Shown here piece after piece: positions 19,399 through 28,942 of a stretch of DNA of 64,000 nt (within the stretch, counting starts at the first letter, position 1; each line of letters starts with the position of its first letter). Under the pieces are notes generated by a model. It was not told the DNA's origin, did no database searches, and worked only from the letters and a program-made list of their open reading frames with translations. The DNA is from Lysobacter ciconiae (lineage in GTDB: Bacteria > Pseudomonadota > Gammaproteobacteria > Xanthomonadales > Xanthomonadaceae). Location of the stretch: positions 1,099,001 to 1,163,000 of the forward strand of contig NZ_CP063656.1 of assembly GCF_015209725.1 (NCBI RefSeq), written 5' to 3'. Both the position numbers and the translations under genes were made by a program.

Positions 19399-20355
19399 TC
19401 AGCGTTTGTGCGAGAGCGGCAGCGGTCCACTCCGCATTGGCTGGATCGGGATCCGGCTGGGGTCAAAGCTCGCGACGACTTGCTCCAGCAGCGCTTCCAC
19501 GTCGCCGGTCGAGGCAAGGCAGGACAGGTCCTGGCCCAACATCCGCCAAGCGCTGCGAACGGCGGGGATCGGAGTCGAAGGGTCCAGGGGATGCGCGCGT
19601 TCGGATTTGGAGAGCTTCCTGCCGGCCGCGTCCAGCAGCAAAGGGAGATGGGCGTAGCGCGGGGTCGGCAGCCCCAGTGCACGCTGGAGCAGGATCTGGC
19701 GCGCGGTGGATCCGATCAGGTCCGCGCCCCGGACGACGTCGGTGACGCCCTGGGCGGCGTCATCCACCACCACGGCCAGCTGATAGGCCCAGTTTCCATC
19801 CGCGCGGCGGATGACGAAATCACCGACCTCGCGGTCGACCCGCTGCTGCACGTGCCCACGGATCCGGTCGGTGAAGGCGACCGCGCTGTCATCAGCGACC
19901 CGGAAACGGATCGCCGGATCGCGCCGGTTGGATCGTGCCACGCAGCGGCGGTGGATTCCTCCGACGGCGGCCAGCTGGCCGCGGCTGCAGTGGCATTCGA
20001 AGGCGAGCCCGGCGTCGAGCAGTTGTTGCAGGGCGCGCTGATAGAGCGGCTCGCGCTGCGACTGGTACACCACCGTCGCGTCGGCGCGGAGTCCGAAGGC
20101 GTCCAACGCGGACAGTTGGGACGCGGCGGCGCCGGCCACCTCGCGGCCGCGGTCCACGTCCTCGATGCGGACCAGCCACTCGCCTCCGGCGGAGCGGGCG
20201 AGCAACCAGCTGCCGAGCGCCGACAGCAGCGAGCCGGCATGCAGGGGGCCGGTTGGCGAGGGCGCGAAGCGGCCGCGGTAGCCGCTGCCCGGCGCCGCCC
20301 CGCGCGCGTGCAGTGATCCGCTCGGCAAGGGCGGGCAATCCGGGTCTGACGCCAT
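19399..20355 (-). CDS. gluQ: glutamyl-Q tRNA(Asp) synthetase
   Basis: 318 residues. The short class I synthetase contains GRFAPSPTGPLHAGS (HIGH-type) near residues 28-42 and a KLSKS motif in the C-terminal third. It lacks the anticodon-binding domain of GltX, as expected for YadB/GluQ, which puts glutamate on the queuosine of tRNA-Asp. It is divergent from htpX. Confidence 0.95.
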   Translation of the reverse strand: MASDPDCPPLPSGSLHARGAAPGSGYRGRFAPSPTGPLHAGSLLSALGSWLLARSAGGEWLVRIEDVDRGREVAGAAASQLSALDAFGLRADATVVYQSQREPLYQRALQQLLDAGLAFECHCSRGQLAAVGGIHRRCVARSNRRDPAIRFRVADDSAVAFTDRIRGHVQQRVDREVGDFVIRRADGNWAYQLAVVVDDAAQGVTDVVRGADLIGSTARQILLQRALGLPTPRYAHLPLLLDAAGRKLSKSERAHPLDPSTPIPAVRSAWRMLGQDLSCLASTGDVEALLEQVVASFDPSRIPIQPMRSGPLPLSHKR

Positions 20356-20446
20356 GGTGTCTCAAGGTCGCTGGCTCTTGAATTCGGCCCGAGCGTGCCA
20401 CAGATTGCGGTACGGCTGCGCAACCCGCGCAGGAAGGAATGTGTCG

Positions 20447-21349
20447 ATGTTCAAGCGGATCGGATTGTTCCTGGCCACCAACCTGGCAGTGATGGTGCTG
20501 CTGGGTGTGGTGTTGAGCGTTTTGCAGGGTGTTTTCGGCATCCGGCTGGGTGACAACGGCACCTTGCTGGTGTTTGCGATGATCTTCGGCTTCGGCGGAT
20601 CGCTGATCTCGTTGCTGATCTCCAAGTGGTCGGCCAAGCGCTCGACCGGCGCGCAGGTCATCGAGACGCCGCGCAACGAGGCCGAGCAGTGGCTGGTGGC
20701 GACCGTGCGCCGGCAGGCCGAGGCGGCCGGGATCAAGATGCCGGAGGTCGCCATCTACGAGGCGCCCGAGATCAACGCCTTCGCCACCGGGCCGACCCGC
20801 AACAACTCGCTGGTCGCGGTGTCCACCGGCCTGCTGGGCGCCATGAACCGCGACGAGGCCGAGGCGGTACTGGCCCACGAGGTCAGCCACGTGGCCAACG
20901 GCGACATGGTGACGATGGCGCTGGTGCAGGGCGTGCTCAACACCTTCGTGATCGTTGCGGCCCGCATCGTCGGACGCATCGTCGACAGCTACCTGAGCGG
21001 CAACCGCGAAAGCAGCGGCGTGGGCTTTGGCTACTACATCACCGTGTTCGTGCTGGACATGGTGTTTGGCCTGCTGGCGAACATGATCGCGATGTGGTTC
21101 TCGCGCTACCGCGAGTTCCGCGCCGATGCCGGCGGTGCCAGCCTGGCCGGTCGCGACAAGATGATCGCCGCGTTGCAGAGGCTGGGCCAGAACCAGGGCG
21201 TCAACACCCTGCCCAACCAGGTGGCCGCGTTCGGGATCAGCGGCGCGGTCGGCCATGGCATGCGCCGCCTGCTGCTCAGCCACCCACCGCTGGAGGAGCG
21301 AATCAACGCCTTGCGGGCGCGGGCGGACACGGTGCGCACCGTCGCCTGA
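20447..21349 (+). CDS. htpX: membrane zinc protease HtpX
   Basis: 300 residues from ATG 20447 with aggaagga upstream. Two N-terminal helices (about 5-30 and 38-60), HEVSH at 144-148 and another membrane region near 190-225 are typical of HtpX. It degrades misfolded inner-membrane proteins. An intrinsic terminator follows at once. Confidence 0.97.
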   Translation: MFKRIGLFLATNLAVMVLLGVVLSVLQGVFGIRLGDNGTLLVFAMIFGFGGSLISLLISKWSAKRSTGAQVIETPRNEAEQWLVATVRRQAEAAGIKMPEVAIYEAPEINAFATGPTRNNSLVAVSTGLLGAMNRDEAEAVLAHEVSHVANGDMVTMALVQGVLNTFVIVAARIVGRIVDSYLSGNRESSGVGFGYYITVFVLDMVFGLLANMIAMWFSRYREFRADAGGASLAGRDKMIAALQRLGQNQGVNTLPNQVAAFGISGAVGHGMRRLLLSHPPLEERINALRARADTVRTVA

Positions 21350-21370
21350 TCGACTCCTTTCGGCAAAAGA

Positions 21371-21396
21371 AAAACCCGCCAGTTGGCGGGTTTTTT
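21371..21396. terminator. bidirectional intrinsic terminator between htpX and fimX
   Basis: AAAACCCGCC, loop AGTT, GGCGGGTTTTTT. A-tract and T-tract on both sides let it serve htpX on the plus strand and fimX on the minus strand. Confidence 0.94.
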
Positions 21397-21432
21397 GTTG
21401 GACCGGTCCGAGCCCGAGGCGGGCCGCCGCGC

Positions 21433-23511
21433 TCAGCCGAAGCTGTAATCCATGTCCGGCCCTGCCGCGGCAAGGAACTGGCCCTGCGCATAGTCGATGC
21501 CGGCGGCAAACAGCACGCTCATGCTGGCCGCGTCCTGAACGAACTCGGCAATCGTCTGCGGGCCGGTCTCGCGTGCCTTGGCGGCGATCTCGCGGATCCG
21601 CGTCTGGTATTCGGAATTGGCCGGCAGGTCTTCCATGAAGCTGCGGTCGAGCTTGAGGAACGCGGCATCGAAATGGGTCAGCAGCTGGAAGGAGTTCAGG
21701 CCGCTGCCGAACTGCTCCAGTCCCACGCGAACACCAAGCCCGGCCATCTGCTGCTGGAAGTCCTTGGCCGCCTTGAGGTGGGTGAACACTTTGGACTCGG
21801 GCAACTGCAGCACCAGCAGGGCGCCATCGGCCTCGAACGTGGCCAGCCGCTCGGCAATGTGCTGGGCCAGGCTGTCGCCCTGCAGCGACACCTCGCTGAT
21901 GCGCACCATGAGCGTGGTCCGGTGCCCGGCCTTGATCCGCGCGCCAATGGCGGCGATCGCCTTGCCCACCACCCAGCGGTCGATTTCCCACAGCAGGCCG
22001 TGCTCCTCGGCAATGGGCAGGAACGCGGGCGGCGGCACCAGCTCGCCGTGCTCGCCGAGCATGCGCAGGTAGGCATCGTAGATCTCGATCGGCTCGCCAT
22101 GCAGGCCGATCAGCGGCTGGTAGTGCAGGGTGAAACGATCGCCGTCGATGGCGTCGCGGATCCGGGTCACCCAGGCCTCGATGCGCTCCTGTTCGGCGCG
22201 GTCCACCGCACCCGGGTCGAAGATGTCCACCCGGTTGCCGCCAACGGCCAGGTTGGCCTGCACCGTTTCGTGTGCCTTGCCCAGCACTTCGGTGACGCTG
22301 GCGATTTTCTGGCCGATCTGCACGCCGCCGATGCTGACGGTGGCGTTGAGCGAGTGGGCCTCGGTCTCCAGCACGTGGTCTGCGAAGGCGGCGCGGATCG
22401 ACTCGGCCAGCGCGGTGGTGGCGTGGTAGTCGCTGTCAGGACGGAGGACGGCGAACTGGTGCTCGCCGAAACGCGCGGCCACGTCGTGCTCGCCCAATGC
22501 GCTCTGCAGCCGCTTCGCGCACGCCGCGATCAGCTCGTCGGCGGCGTCCAGGCCGATGTCCTGCAGCAGGTGGGCGTAGTGGTCGGGCTCCACCAGCAGG
22601 AACCCCTGGCGCCCGGCGTCGCGGGCGGCGTCGGTGACGGCGTCCTCCAGCGTGCGCAGGAAGCTGGCGCGGTTGAGCAGGCCGGTGACCTGGTCGCGAT
22701 GGCGCAGTTCCTCCACCTCGCGGGCCAGCTCGGGGTCCAGCTCCTGCCGGCGCAGCACGATCTGCTGGCAGGCCTCGCCTTCGTAGGTGGCCGGCGTGAA
22801 CTCCATCACCGCCGGAAAGCCGGTGCCGTCGAGCGTGCGGGCCTCGATTTCGTGGCGTGGCGGCGGTGCCTCGCCCTTGCCCAGCCGCTTCAGCAGGTCA
22901 CGGAACTCATCGATGTGCTGCGGCGCGATCAGGTCCAGCAAGGACATGCCCTCGATGTCCTCGAAGGACTCGAAGCCGAACACCTCCAGGTAGGCGCTGT
23001 TGGCGCGGATGTGCATGCCCTCGTGCACGTAGGCGATCGGGTCGCGAGACGAGTCGATCAGGGCGTCGCAGCGGCGGTCGGTTTCGCGGACCTGCGATTC
23101 CAGTCGGCGCAGCGCACGGCGGCCTTCCAGGTCGCTCCATTCGCGGCGGATCACCGCCTCCATGTGCGCGCGCTCGCCGCGCAGCACGGTGGCGCGGATG
23201 CCCAGCGACGACATTTCCAGCATCTGCCGGGTATCCATGGTCTCCACCATCGCCAGCATCGGCAGGTCCTTGCCGCTGCTGCCGACCTGGGCGACGACCT
23301 GTTCCAGCGGGATGCCCTGCGCGCTCCGGGCGACCAGCAACAGGTCCAGCGGCTGGCTGGCCAGCAGGCCGGAAAGCTCGTCCAGGGTTTCGGGACGACT
23401 GGGGCGCACGGCGATTCCGCTGTTGCGCAGGCCGTTGGCGATCGCCTCGGCGTCATCGACGCTGTCGTCAACGATCATCAAGCGCAGCGTCTTGTCCTTC
23501 CCCAGTTGCAT
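21433..23511 (-). CDS. FimX-like REC-PAS-GGDEF-EAL regulator
   Basis: 692 residues from ATG 23511 (ggaacgcaca upstream). Order: response-regulator-like domain (about 8-130), PAS (about 150-260), GGDEF (about 280-430) and EAL (about 445-690). Both catalytic motifs are degenerate: the GGDEF loop reads GEHQF and the EAL motif reads IYDAYLR. This is the pattern of FimX, a c-di-GMP receptor that controls type IV pilus assembly with PilZ rather than making or cleaving c-di-GMP. The REC domain keeps MIVDDS. Function is assigned by architecture. Confidence 0.88.
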   Translation of the reverse strand: MQLGKDKTLRLMIVDDSVDDAEAIANGLRNSGIAVRPSRPETLDELSGLLASQPLDLLLVARSAQGIPLEQVVAQVGSSGKDLPMLAMVETMDTRQMLEMSSLGIRATVLRGERAHMEAVIRREWSDLEGRRALRRLESQVRETDRRCDALIDSSRDPIAYVHEGMHIRANSAYLEVFGFESFEDIEGMSLLDLIAPQHIDEFRDLLKRLGKGEAPPPRHEIEARTLDGTGFPAVMEFTPATYEGEACQQIVLRRQELDPELAREVEELRHRDQVTGLLNRASFLRTLEDAVTDAARDAGRQGFLLVEPDHYAHLLQDIGLDAADELIAACAKRLQSALGEHDVAARFGEHQFAVLRPDSDYHATTALAESIRAAFADHVLETEAHSLNATVSIGGVQIGQKIASVTEVLGKAHETVQANLAVGGNRVDIFDPGAVDRAEQERIEAWVTRIRDAIDGDRFTLHYQPLIGLHGEPIEIYDAYLRMLGEHGELVPPPAFLPIAEEHGLLWEIDRWVVGKAIAAIGARIKAGHRTTLMVRISEVSLQGDSLAQHIAERLATFEADGALLVLQLPESKVFTHLKAAKDFQQQMAGLGVRVGLEQFGSGLNSFQLLTHFDAAFLKLDRSFMEDLPANSEYQTRIREIAAKARETGPQTIAEFVQDAASMSVLFAAGIDYAQGQFLAAAGPDMDYSFG

Positions 23512-23613
23512 TGTGCGTTCCTTCCAGGTGCTTGGATGGCGAGTATCGCGCAAGAGTGTCACCCAAGACTTGCGTCGGGTCACTTTGCGCCGCGGGGTGA
23601 CCAGCGGGCGCGG

Positions 23614-24666
23614 CTATCGCGCGGGGATCAGTTTCGTGTCGGCGAGCGTTGCCAGCGGACGTTTGCCGGTGTCGCCGGCGACCTCGCGAACCAGCCGCGG
23701 CACCAGGTAGCCCGACAGGCGCGCGGCCAGCTGCGCGTGCAGTTCAAGCGCGCGCTCATCGCTTACCTCAAAGTGCGCGGCGCCCTGCACGCGGTCCAGC
23801 TGGTGCAGGTAGTAGGGCAGCGCGCCGGCGGCAAAGCCGCGCTCACTCAGGGCCGCCAGCGCATCCACCGAGTCGTTGACGCCGCGCAGCAGCACGGCCT
23901 GGTTGAGCACCGTGGCGCCGGCGCCACGCAGGCGTGCAACCGCCGCGTCGACGCTTTCGTCGAACTCGTTGGCGTGGTTGGCGTGCAGCACGACCGCGAC
24001 CGGCCAGGGCAGGTCGGCCAGCCACTGGACCAGTTCCGCGTCCACCCGTTCGGGCAGCACCACCGGCAGCCGGGTGTGGACACGCAGGCGACGGATATGC
24101 GGCATGCCCGCCAGTGCGTCGGTGAGCGCGGCGAGTTTCGCGGTGGCCAGTGACCACGGATCGCCGCCGGAGAGGATCACCTCGTCGATGCCCGGGTCGG
24201 CGGCGATCGCCGCGACCGCATCGCCCCAGCCTCCGATCGACGCGTTCTGCTCGGCGTAGGGGAAGTGGCGACGGAAGCAGTAGCGGCAATTGATCGCGCA
24301 GCTGCCCGTGGCGACCAGCAGGGCGCGGCCGCGGTACTTGCGGATCACTCCGGTGCCGGTGTTGGCCGGGCCATCGCCGACGGCGTCCAGGCTGAATCCC
24401 GGGCTGGGCTGCATCTCCGCATCCAGCGGCAGCACCTGACGCAGGAGGGGGTCGTGCGGATCGCCGCCGCGCATGCGGGCGATGAACCCGCGCGGCACGC
24501 GCAGCGCAAACTGGCTCGCCGCGGCGTCGCTGATGCCCAAGCGGTCGGGGTCCAGGCCGAGCAGCCCTGCCAGCTCGCGCGGATCGCGCACCGCGTCGCG
24601 CCACAACTGTTGCCAACGCGGCGGAACGGGGTCTGGCTGTATGGGCGAGGGGCGTGCGGTTATCAT
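23614..24666 (-). CDS. epmB: EF-P beta-lysylation enzyme EpmB (radical SAM lysine 2,3-aminomutase)
   Basis: 350 residues from ATG 24666. The radical SAM cluster motif CAINCRYC supplies C123, C127 and C130, followed by RRHFPYAE and SGGDPW. EpmB converts (S)-alpha-lysine to (R)-beta-lysine, which EpmA attaches to EF-P. It is divergently paired with efp at 24779, the usual arrangement. Confidence 0.95.
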   Translation of the reverse strand: MITARPSPIQPDPVPPRWQQLWRDAVRDPRELAGLLGLDPDRLGISDAAASQFALRVPRGFIARMRGGDPHDPLLRQVLPLDAEMQPSPGFSLDAVGDGPANTGTGVIRKYRGRALLVATGSCAINCRYCFRRHFPYAEQNASIGGWGDAVAAIAADPGIDEVILSGGDPWSLATAKLAALTDALAGMPHIRRLRVHTRLPVVLPERVDAELVQWLADLPWPVAVVLHANHANEFDESVDAAVARLRGAGATVLNQAVLLRGVNDSVDALAALSERGFAAGALPYYLHQLDRVQGAAHFEVSDERALELHAQLAARLSGYLVPRLVREVAGDTGKRPLATLADTKLIPAR

Positions 24667-24778
24667 TCGTATCCAGTTTGCCTGCGACCGGTCCACGCGG
24701 CGCAGCCGTCCATTCTAGCGGGCCGTCCAATTCGCGGCCCGCGGCATCCCGCTTTCCACCACACTCCAGGAGTTCCCG

Positions 24779-25345
24779 ATGGCCACCTATGGCTTGAACG
24801 ACGTCAAGAACGGCCTGAAGATCCTGATCAATAATGAGCCTTGCGTCATTACTGATACGGACTTCATCAAGCCCGGCAAGGGCCAGGCCTTCACCCGCGT
24901 GAAGTACCGCAGCATCAAGACCGGGCGCACGCAGGAAGTCACCATGAAGGCGACCGACTCGCTGGAAGGCGCGGACGTGATGGATACGGACATGCAGTTC
25001 CTCTACACGGACGGTGAGCACTGGCACTTCATGGATCCGGAGTCCTTTGACCAGGTCCAGGCCGACAAGAACGGCGTGGGTGATGCGGCCAAGTGGCTCA
25101 AGGGCGAGGAAGACTGCGTCGTGACCCTGTGGAACGGCAACCCGATCTTTGTCTCGCCGCCCAACTTCGTCGACCTGAAGATCGTCGAGACCGATCCGGG
25201 CGTGCGCGGCGACACCTCCGGCGGCGGCGGCAAGCCGGCCACCCTGGAGACCGGCGCCGTCGTGCGCGTGCCGTTGTTCGTGGCCCAGGACGAAGTCATC
25301 AAGGTCGACACGCGCTCCGGCGAATACGTCAGCCGGGTCAAGTAA
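24779..25345 (+). CDS. efp: translation elongation factor P
   Basis: 188 residues, the usual length. KPGKGQAF places the modifiable Lys at position 34, consistent with the adjacent epmB. EF-P relieves ribosome stalling at polyproline. Its stop overlaps the next start by one base (TAATG at 25343-25347). Confidence 0.98.
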   Translation: MATYGLNDVKNGLKILINNEPCVITDTDFIKPGKGQAFTRVKYRSIKTGRTQEVTMKATDSLEGADVMDTDMQFLYTDGEHWHFMDPESFDQVQADKNGVGDAAKWLKGEEDCVVTLWNGNPIFVSPPNFVDLKIVETDPGVRGDTSGGGGKPATLETGAVVRVPLFVAQDEVIKVDTRSGEYVSRVK

Positions 25346-26682
25346 TGAGCGATACCGCGCCGCGCGAATGCGACCTGCTGATCGAGGCGGGTTGGGTGGT
25401 TCCGGTCGCCCCGGGTGATGCCGTGCTGGTGGACCACGCCGTCGCCATATCCAACGGCGCGATCGTGGGGTTGTTGCCGACGGCTGAGGCCAGGCAGCGT
25501 TTCCACGCACGCGAAACGGTGGCGCGCCCGGGCTCGGTGCTGATCCCCGGTCTGGTCAACGCGCACACGCACAACCCGATGACGCTGCTGCGCGGCATCG
25601 CCGATGACCTGCCTTTGATGGTGTGGCTGCAGGAGCACATCTGGCCGATCGAGGGCGAGGTCATCGGTCCGGAGTTCGTCGCCGACGGAGTGACGCTGGC
25701 CGTGGCGGAAATGCTTCGTGGCGGTACCACCTGCGCCAACGAGAACTACTTTTTCCCCGACGTGCAGGCAGCGACGTACCAGAAGCTCGGCTTCCGCGCG
25801 CGCGTCGGCCTGCCGGTCATCGATTTCCCTACCGCCTGGGCGAAGACGGATGCGGAGTACTTCGATCGCGCCATCGATGTCCACGACCAGTGGCGGGACA
25901 ATCCGCTGGTGACGATGGCCTTCGTTCCGCACGCGCCCTATACCGTGTCCGATGCCAGCTTCGAGCGGATCCGGATGCTGTCCGACCAGCTCGACATTCC
26001 GGTGCACCTGCACACGCACGAGACCGCGCACGAGGTCGAGGAGTCGCTGCAGAAGTACGCCCAGCGTCCGTTGGCCCGCCTGGACCGTCTCGGCCTGGTC
26101 AATGACCGCCTGATCGCCGTGCACATGACCTCGTTGACCGATGCCGAGATCGCCCTGTGCGCCGAGCGCGGCGTCAGCGTGGTGCACTGCCCGGAATCCA
26201 ACCTCAAGCTGGCATCCGGTTTCTGCCCGGTCGGCAAGCTGGAGCAGGCCGGCATCAACATCGCCATCGGTACCGACGGCGCGGCCAGCAACAACGATCT
26301 GGACATGTTCGGCGAGATGCGCACCGCCGCACAGCTGGCCAAGGCCGTCGCGGGCGACGCGACCGCATTCAGTGCCGTCAGCGCGTTGCGGGCCGCGACC
26401 CTGGGCGGTGCGAGGGCGATGGGGCTGGACGACAGCATCGGCTCGATCGAGGTGGGCAAACGCGCCGACCTGGCCTGCGTGGATCTGCAGCAGATCGAAA
26501 CCCAGCCGCTCCACGACGTCGTCTCCCAACTGGTATACGCCACCGGTCGCCATCAGGTCACCGATGTCTGGATCGACGGCAAGGCGCGGATGCAGCAGCG
26601 CGAACTGGTCGGCATGGATTGCCAGGCACTGATTGCCAACGCGCGCCAATGGCGCACCCGGATCGCCGCGATCCAAGCTTGA
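25345..26682 (+). CDS. mtaD: TRZ/ATZ-family amidohydrolase (MTA/SAH deaminase-like)
   Basis: 445 residues. Metal ligands HTH are at 74-76 (NAHTHN), followed by HTHETAHE, a conserved VHC near residue 277 and GTDGAASNNDLD. This set matches 5'-methylthioadenosine/S-adenosylhomocysteine deaminases. Translation is probably coupled to efp. The following ubiG is a SAM-dependent methyltransferase gene whose by-product is SAH, which fits SAH salvage; substrate preference is inferred. Confidence 0.85.
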   Translation: MSDTAPRECDLLIEAGWVVPVAPGDAVLVDHAVAISNGAIVGLLPTAEARQRFHARETVARPGSVLIPGLVNAHTHNPMTLLRGIADDLPLMVWLQEHIWPIEGEVIGPEFVADGVTLAVAEMLRGGTTCANENYFFPDVQAATYQKLGFRARVGLPVIDFPTAWAKTDAEYFDRAIDVHDQWRDNPLVTMAFVPHAPYTVSDASFERIRMLSDQLDIPVHLHTHETAHEVEESLQKYAQRPLARLDRLGLVNDRLIAVHMTSLTDAEIALCAERGVSVVHCPESNLKLASGFCPVGKLEQAGINIAIGTDGAASNNDLDMFGEMRTAAQLAKAVAGDATAFSAVSALRAATLGGARAMGLDDSIGSIEVGKRADLACVDLQQIETQPLHDVVSQLVYATGRHQVTDVWIDGKARMQQRELVGMDCQALIANARQWRTRIAAIQA

Positions 26683-26701
26683 ACACCCGGAGTCACCCCC
26701 G

Positions 26702-27424
26702 ATGAGCACCCCCGACAGCGTGCGCGATGACAACTTCAGCCAGGCCGAGCTGGACAAGTTCGGCGCCCTGGCCAGCCGCTGGTGGGATCCGCAGGGCCCG
26801 CAAAAGGCCCTGCACGCGCTCAATCCACCGCGCCTGGCCTATGTGGCCAGGAGGGCTCCGCTGGCGGGGAAGCAGGTGCTCGACATCGGCTGCGGCGGCG
26901 GTCTGCTCAGCGAAGCGCTGGCAGGCGAGGGCGCGCACGTCACCGCCATCGACCTGGCGCCGGAGCTGATCAAGGTCGCCCGCCTGCATGCGCTGGAAAG
27001 TGGCGCGGAAGTGACCTACCGCCTGCAGTCGGCCGAGTCGCTGGCCGCCGAACTGCCCGGTCACTTCGATGCGGTCACCTGCATGGAGATGCTCGAGCAC
27101 GTGCCCGATCCGGGCGCGGTCATCGAGGCCTGCGCGACCCTGCTCAAGCCGGGCGGCCAGCTGTTCCTGTCCACGCTCAACCGCACGCCGGCCGCGTTCG
27201 CGCTGGCGATCGTGGGCGCGGAGTATGTCGCCGGCGTGTTGCCCAAGGGCACCCACCGCTACCGCGACTTCATCAAGCCCTCCGAGTTGGGCAGCTGGCT
27301 GCGCGCCGCAGGACTGCAGCTGGAGGACGTCAGCGGCCTGATGTACGAGCCCTGGCGCAACGCCGCCCGCCTGACCAGCCGGACCGGGGTCAACTATCTG
27401 GCCGCTGCGCGCAAGGTCGACTGA
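26702..27424 (+). CDS. ubiG: ubiquinone biosynthesis O-methyltransferase
   Basis: 240 residues from ATG 26702. FSQAELDKFGALASRWWDPQ is the UbiG start, VLDIGCGGG (59-67) binds SAM, and FIKPSELGSWLR lies in the C-terminal part. It methylates both hydroxyls in ubiquinone synthesis. It sits in the mtaD-ubiG-gph series with very short gaps. Confidence 0.96.
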   Translation: MSTPDSVRDDNFSQAELDKFGALASRWWDPQGPQKALHALNPPRLAYVARRAPLAGKQVLDIGCGGGLLSEALAGEGAHVTAIDLAPELIKVARLHALESGAEVTYRLQSAESLAAELPGHFDAVTCMEMLEHVPDPGAVIEACATLLKPGGQLFLSTLNRTPAAFALAIVGAEYVAGVLPKGTHRYRDFIKPSELGSWLRAAGLQLEDVSGLMYEPWRNAARLTSRTGVNYLAAARKVD

Positions 27425-27426
27425 GC

Positions 27427-28095
27427 GTGGCATTCCCCGGGACGGTCCTGTTCGACCTTGACGGCACCCTGCTGGACAGTGCGCCGGACATGCTGGCCAC
27501 GGTCAATGCGATGCGCGCGGCCAGATCGCGCAGTCCGATGACGATCGCCGAGCTGCGCCCGCATGTATCCAAGGGCGCCCGGGCGATGGCCGCGGCGGCG
27601 TTTCCGGAGGTCGATGCCGGCGAGCGCGAAGGCTGGATTCCCGAGTTCCTGACCCGCTACGCGGACGAGCTGGGTCGCTACGGCAAACCATTCAACGGGA
27701 TCGAAGCGGCACTGGAACAACTGGAGTCCGCCGGAACGGTCTGGGGCATTGTCACCAACAAGCCCGAGTACCTGGCGCAGCAGTTGATGCCGATGCTCGG
27801 CTGGCAGAACCGCTGCGCCGTGCTGATCGGCGGCGACACGCTTGCCAGGCGCAAGCCCGACCCGCTTCCGCTGACCGCCGCCGCCGAGCGGCTCGGCGTC
27901 GCGCCCGAATCGTGCGTCTATGTGGGCGATGACGAGCGCGACATCATCGCTGCGCGTGCCGCAGGCATGCCCTCGGTGGTGGCCCTTTGGGGCTATCGAC
28001 TCGACGGGGATGATCCGGCGCTGTGGGGCGGAGATGTGCTTGTGGACGATCCGCGTGCACTGGGGGACCCCGCCACCTGGCCGGCGGTCCCATGA
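27427..28095 (+). CDS. gph: phosphoglycolate phosphatase (HAD family)
   Basis: 222 residues from GTG 27427, two bases after the ubiG stop. The HAD motif FDLDGTLLDS gives nucleophile D10 and D12; TNK and KPDP motifs follow, and VGDDERD closes the site. The ubiG-gph order is common in proteobacteria. It overlaps the next gene as ATGA (28092-28095). Confidence 0.92.
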   Translation: MAFPGTVLFDLDGTLLDSAPDMLATVNAMRAARSRSPMTIAELRPHVSKGARAMAAAAFPEVDAGEREGWIPEFLTRYADELGRYGKPFNGIEAALEQLESAGTVWGIVTNKPEYLAQQLMPMLGWQNRCAVLIGGDTLARRKPDPLPLTAAAERLGVAPESCVYVGDDERDIIAARAAGMPSVVALWGYRLDGDDPALWGGDVLVDDPRALGDPATWPAVP

Positions 28096-28844
28096 GCGAA
28101 TCCCCTCCCGTCGATACCGATCGGCCCGCCGATGCGCGCGAGGATGATTCGGCCGCCCTGGCCGATTTCATCGCCAAATGGCGCAATCGCTGGCCCGAGT
28201 GGAACATCGCGGAGGTGTTTGTCGCTGCCGATCAGCGCGTGATGGCACTTGCCTGGGCGACCTTGCAGCAGGAGCTGGTCGACGCGGGCTGGGGTGGTTC
28301 GGACCCGATCCCGGGACGGGCCAAGCTGGGTTGGTGGCAGGAAGAGCTCAGCGGTTGGCGCCGCGGGGCCCGGCGCCACCCCATCGCCACGGTTCTTCAG
28401 CCGATCGACGCACCGTGGCAGTCGCTGGCCGATGTGCTGCCGATTCTCGCCGCGACCCGCGAGCGACCTGACAGCGTCGCCTCTGCGTTCGACACGCTGG
28501 CGCCGCTGGCGACCGCGTTCGCCGGTATTGACGCCACCCTGTTCCGCGCGCCGCCGGCGCCGGGGGACCAGCGGCTGGTCGCGGCCAACCTGCTGCATGC
28601 ACGCATGCTGCACGAGGGAGATCAGGCGGTGCCGCTGGACATGCTTGCCCGCGCGGGCGACGGCGACCCGCTTGCCACCTGGACGGCAGAGCTCTATCGC
28701 CAGTGGCCGGAGCAGCGCGCCGCCAGCCGCGTGCGGCGGCTCTGGGCCGCATTGGCCCAGCGGCGTCTGGCCGCGGGCGCGGCTACCGCGCCCGTGCCCG
28801 CTGCCAGGACCCTGTGGGTCGCCTGGCGATCGGCCCGGGACTGA
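28092..28844 (+). CDS. squalene/phytoene-synthase-like protein
   Basis: 250 residues. The stretch LGWWQEELSGWRRGARRHPI resembles the WW-E-L...RHP motif of all-helical squalene/phytoene synthase-fold proteins. The protein is shorter than true synthases and I do not see two intact DxxxD metal-binding motifs, so it may be non-catalytic, comparable to NDUFAF6-type members. Coupling to gph and ubiG (ATGA overlap) may hint at a role near ubiquinone metabolism; this is speculation. Confidence 0.7.
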   Translation: MSESPPVDTDRPADAREDDSAALADFIAKWRNRWPEWNIAEVFVAADQRVMALAWATLQQELVDAGWGGSDPIPGRAKLGWWQEELSGWRRGARRHPIATVLQPIDAPWQSLADVLPILAATRERPDSVASAFDTLAPLATAFAGIDATLFRAPPAPGDQRLVAANLLHARMLHEGDQAVPLDMLARAGDGDPLATWTAELYRQWPEQRAASRVRRLWAALAQRRLAAGAATAPVPAARTLWVAWRSARD

Positions 28845-28942
28845 GTCAGGGTCATCTCGCGCGCGAGTCCGGGTAGGCGACTTGGCCCGTGTTGTCGGTA
28901 CGCTTTCCCCGTTATGCTTCGGTGGTATGCGCAGGGGGGCGT

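Noticed and set aside
19892..21991. 699-codon minus-strand open frame across gluQ, htpX and fimX
   Set aside because: It covers three recognised genes in other frames and has low-complexity composition.
20626..24153. 1175-codon plus-strand open frame
   Set aside because: It lies antisense to the well-supported htpX end, fimX and epmB genes, is Arg/Gly/His/Gln-rich and shows no family motif. It is a GC-driven shadow.
25003..26823. 606-codon minus-strand frame opposite efp and the deaminase gene
   Set aside because: Mirror of the real coding frame on the other strand, without a ribosome site or recognisable domain.
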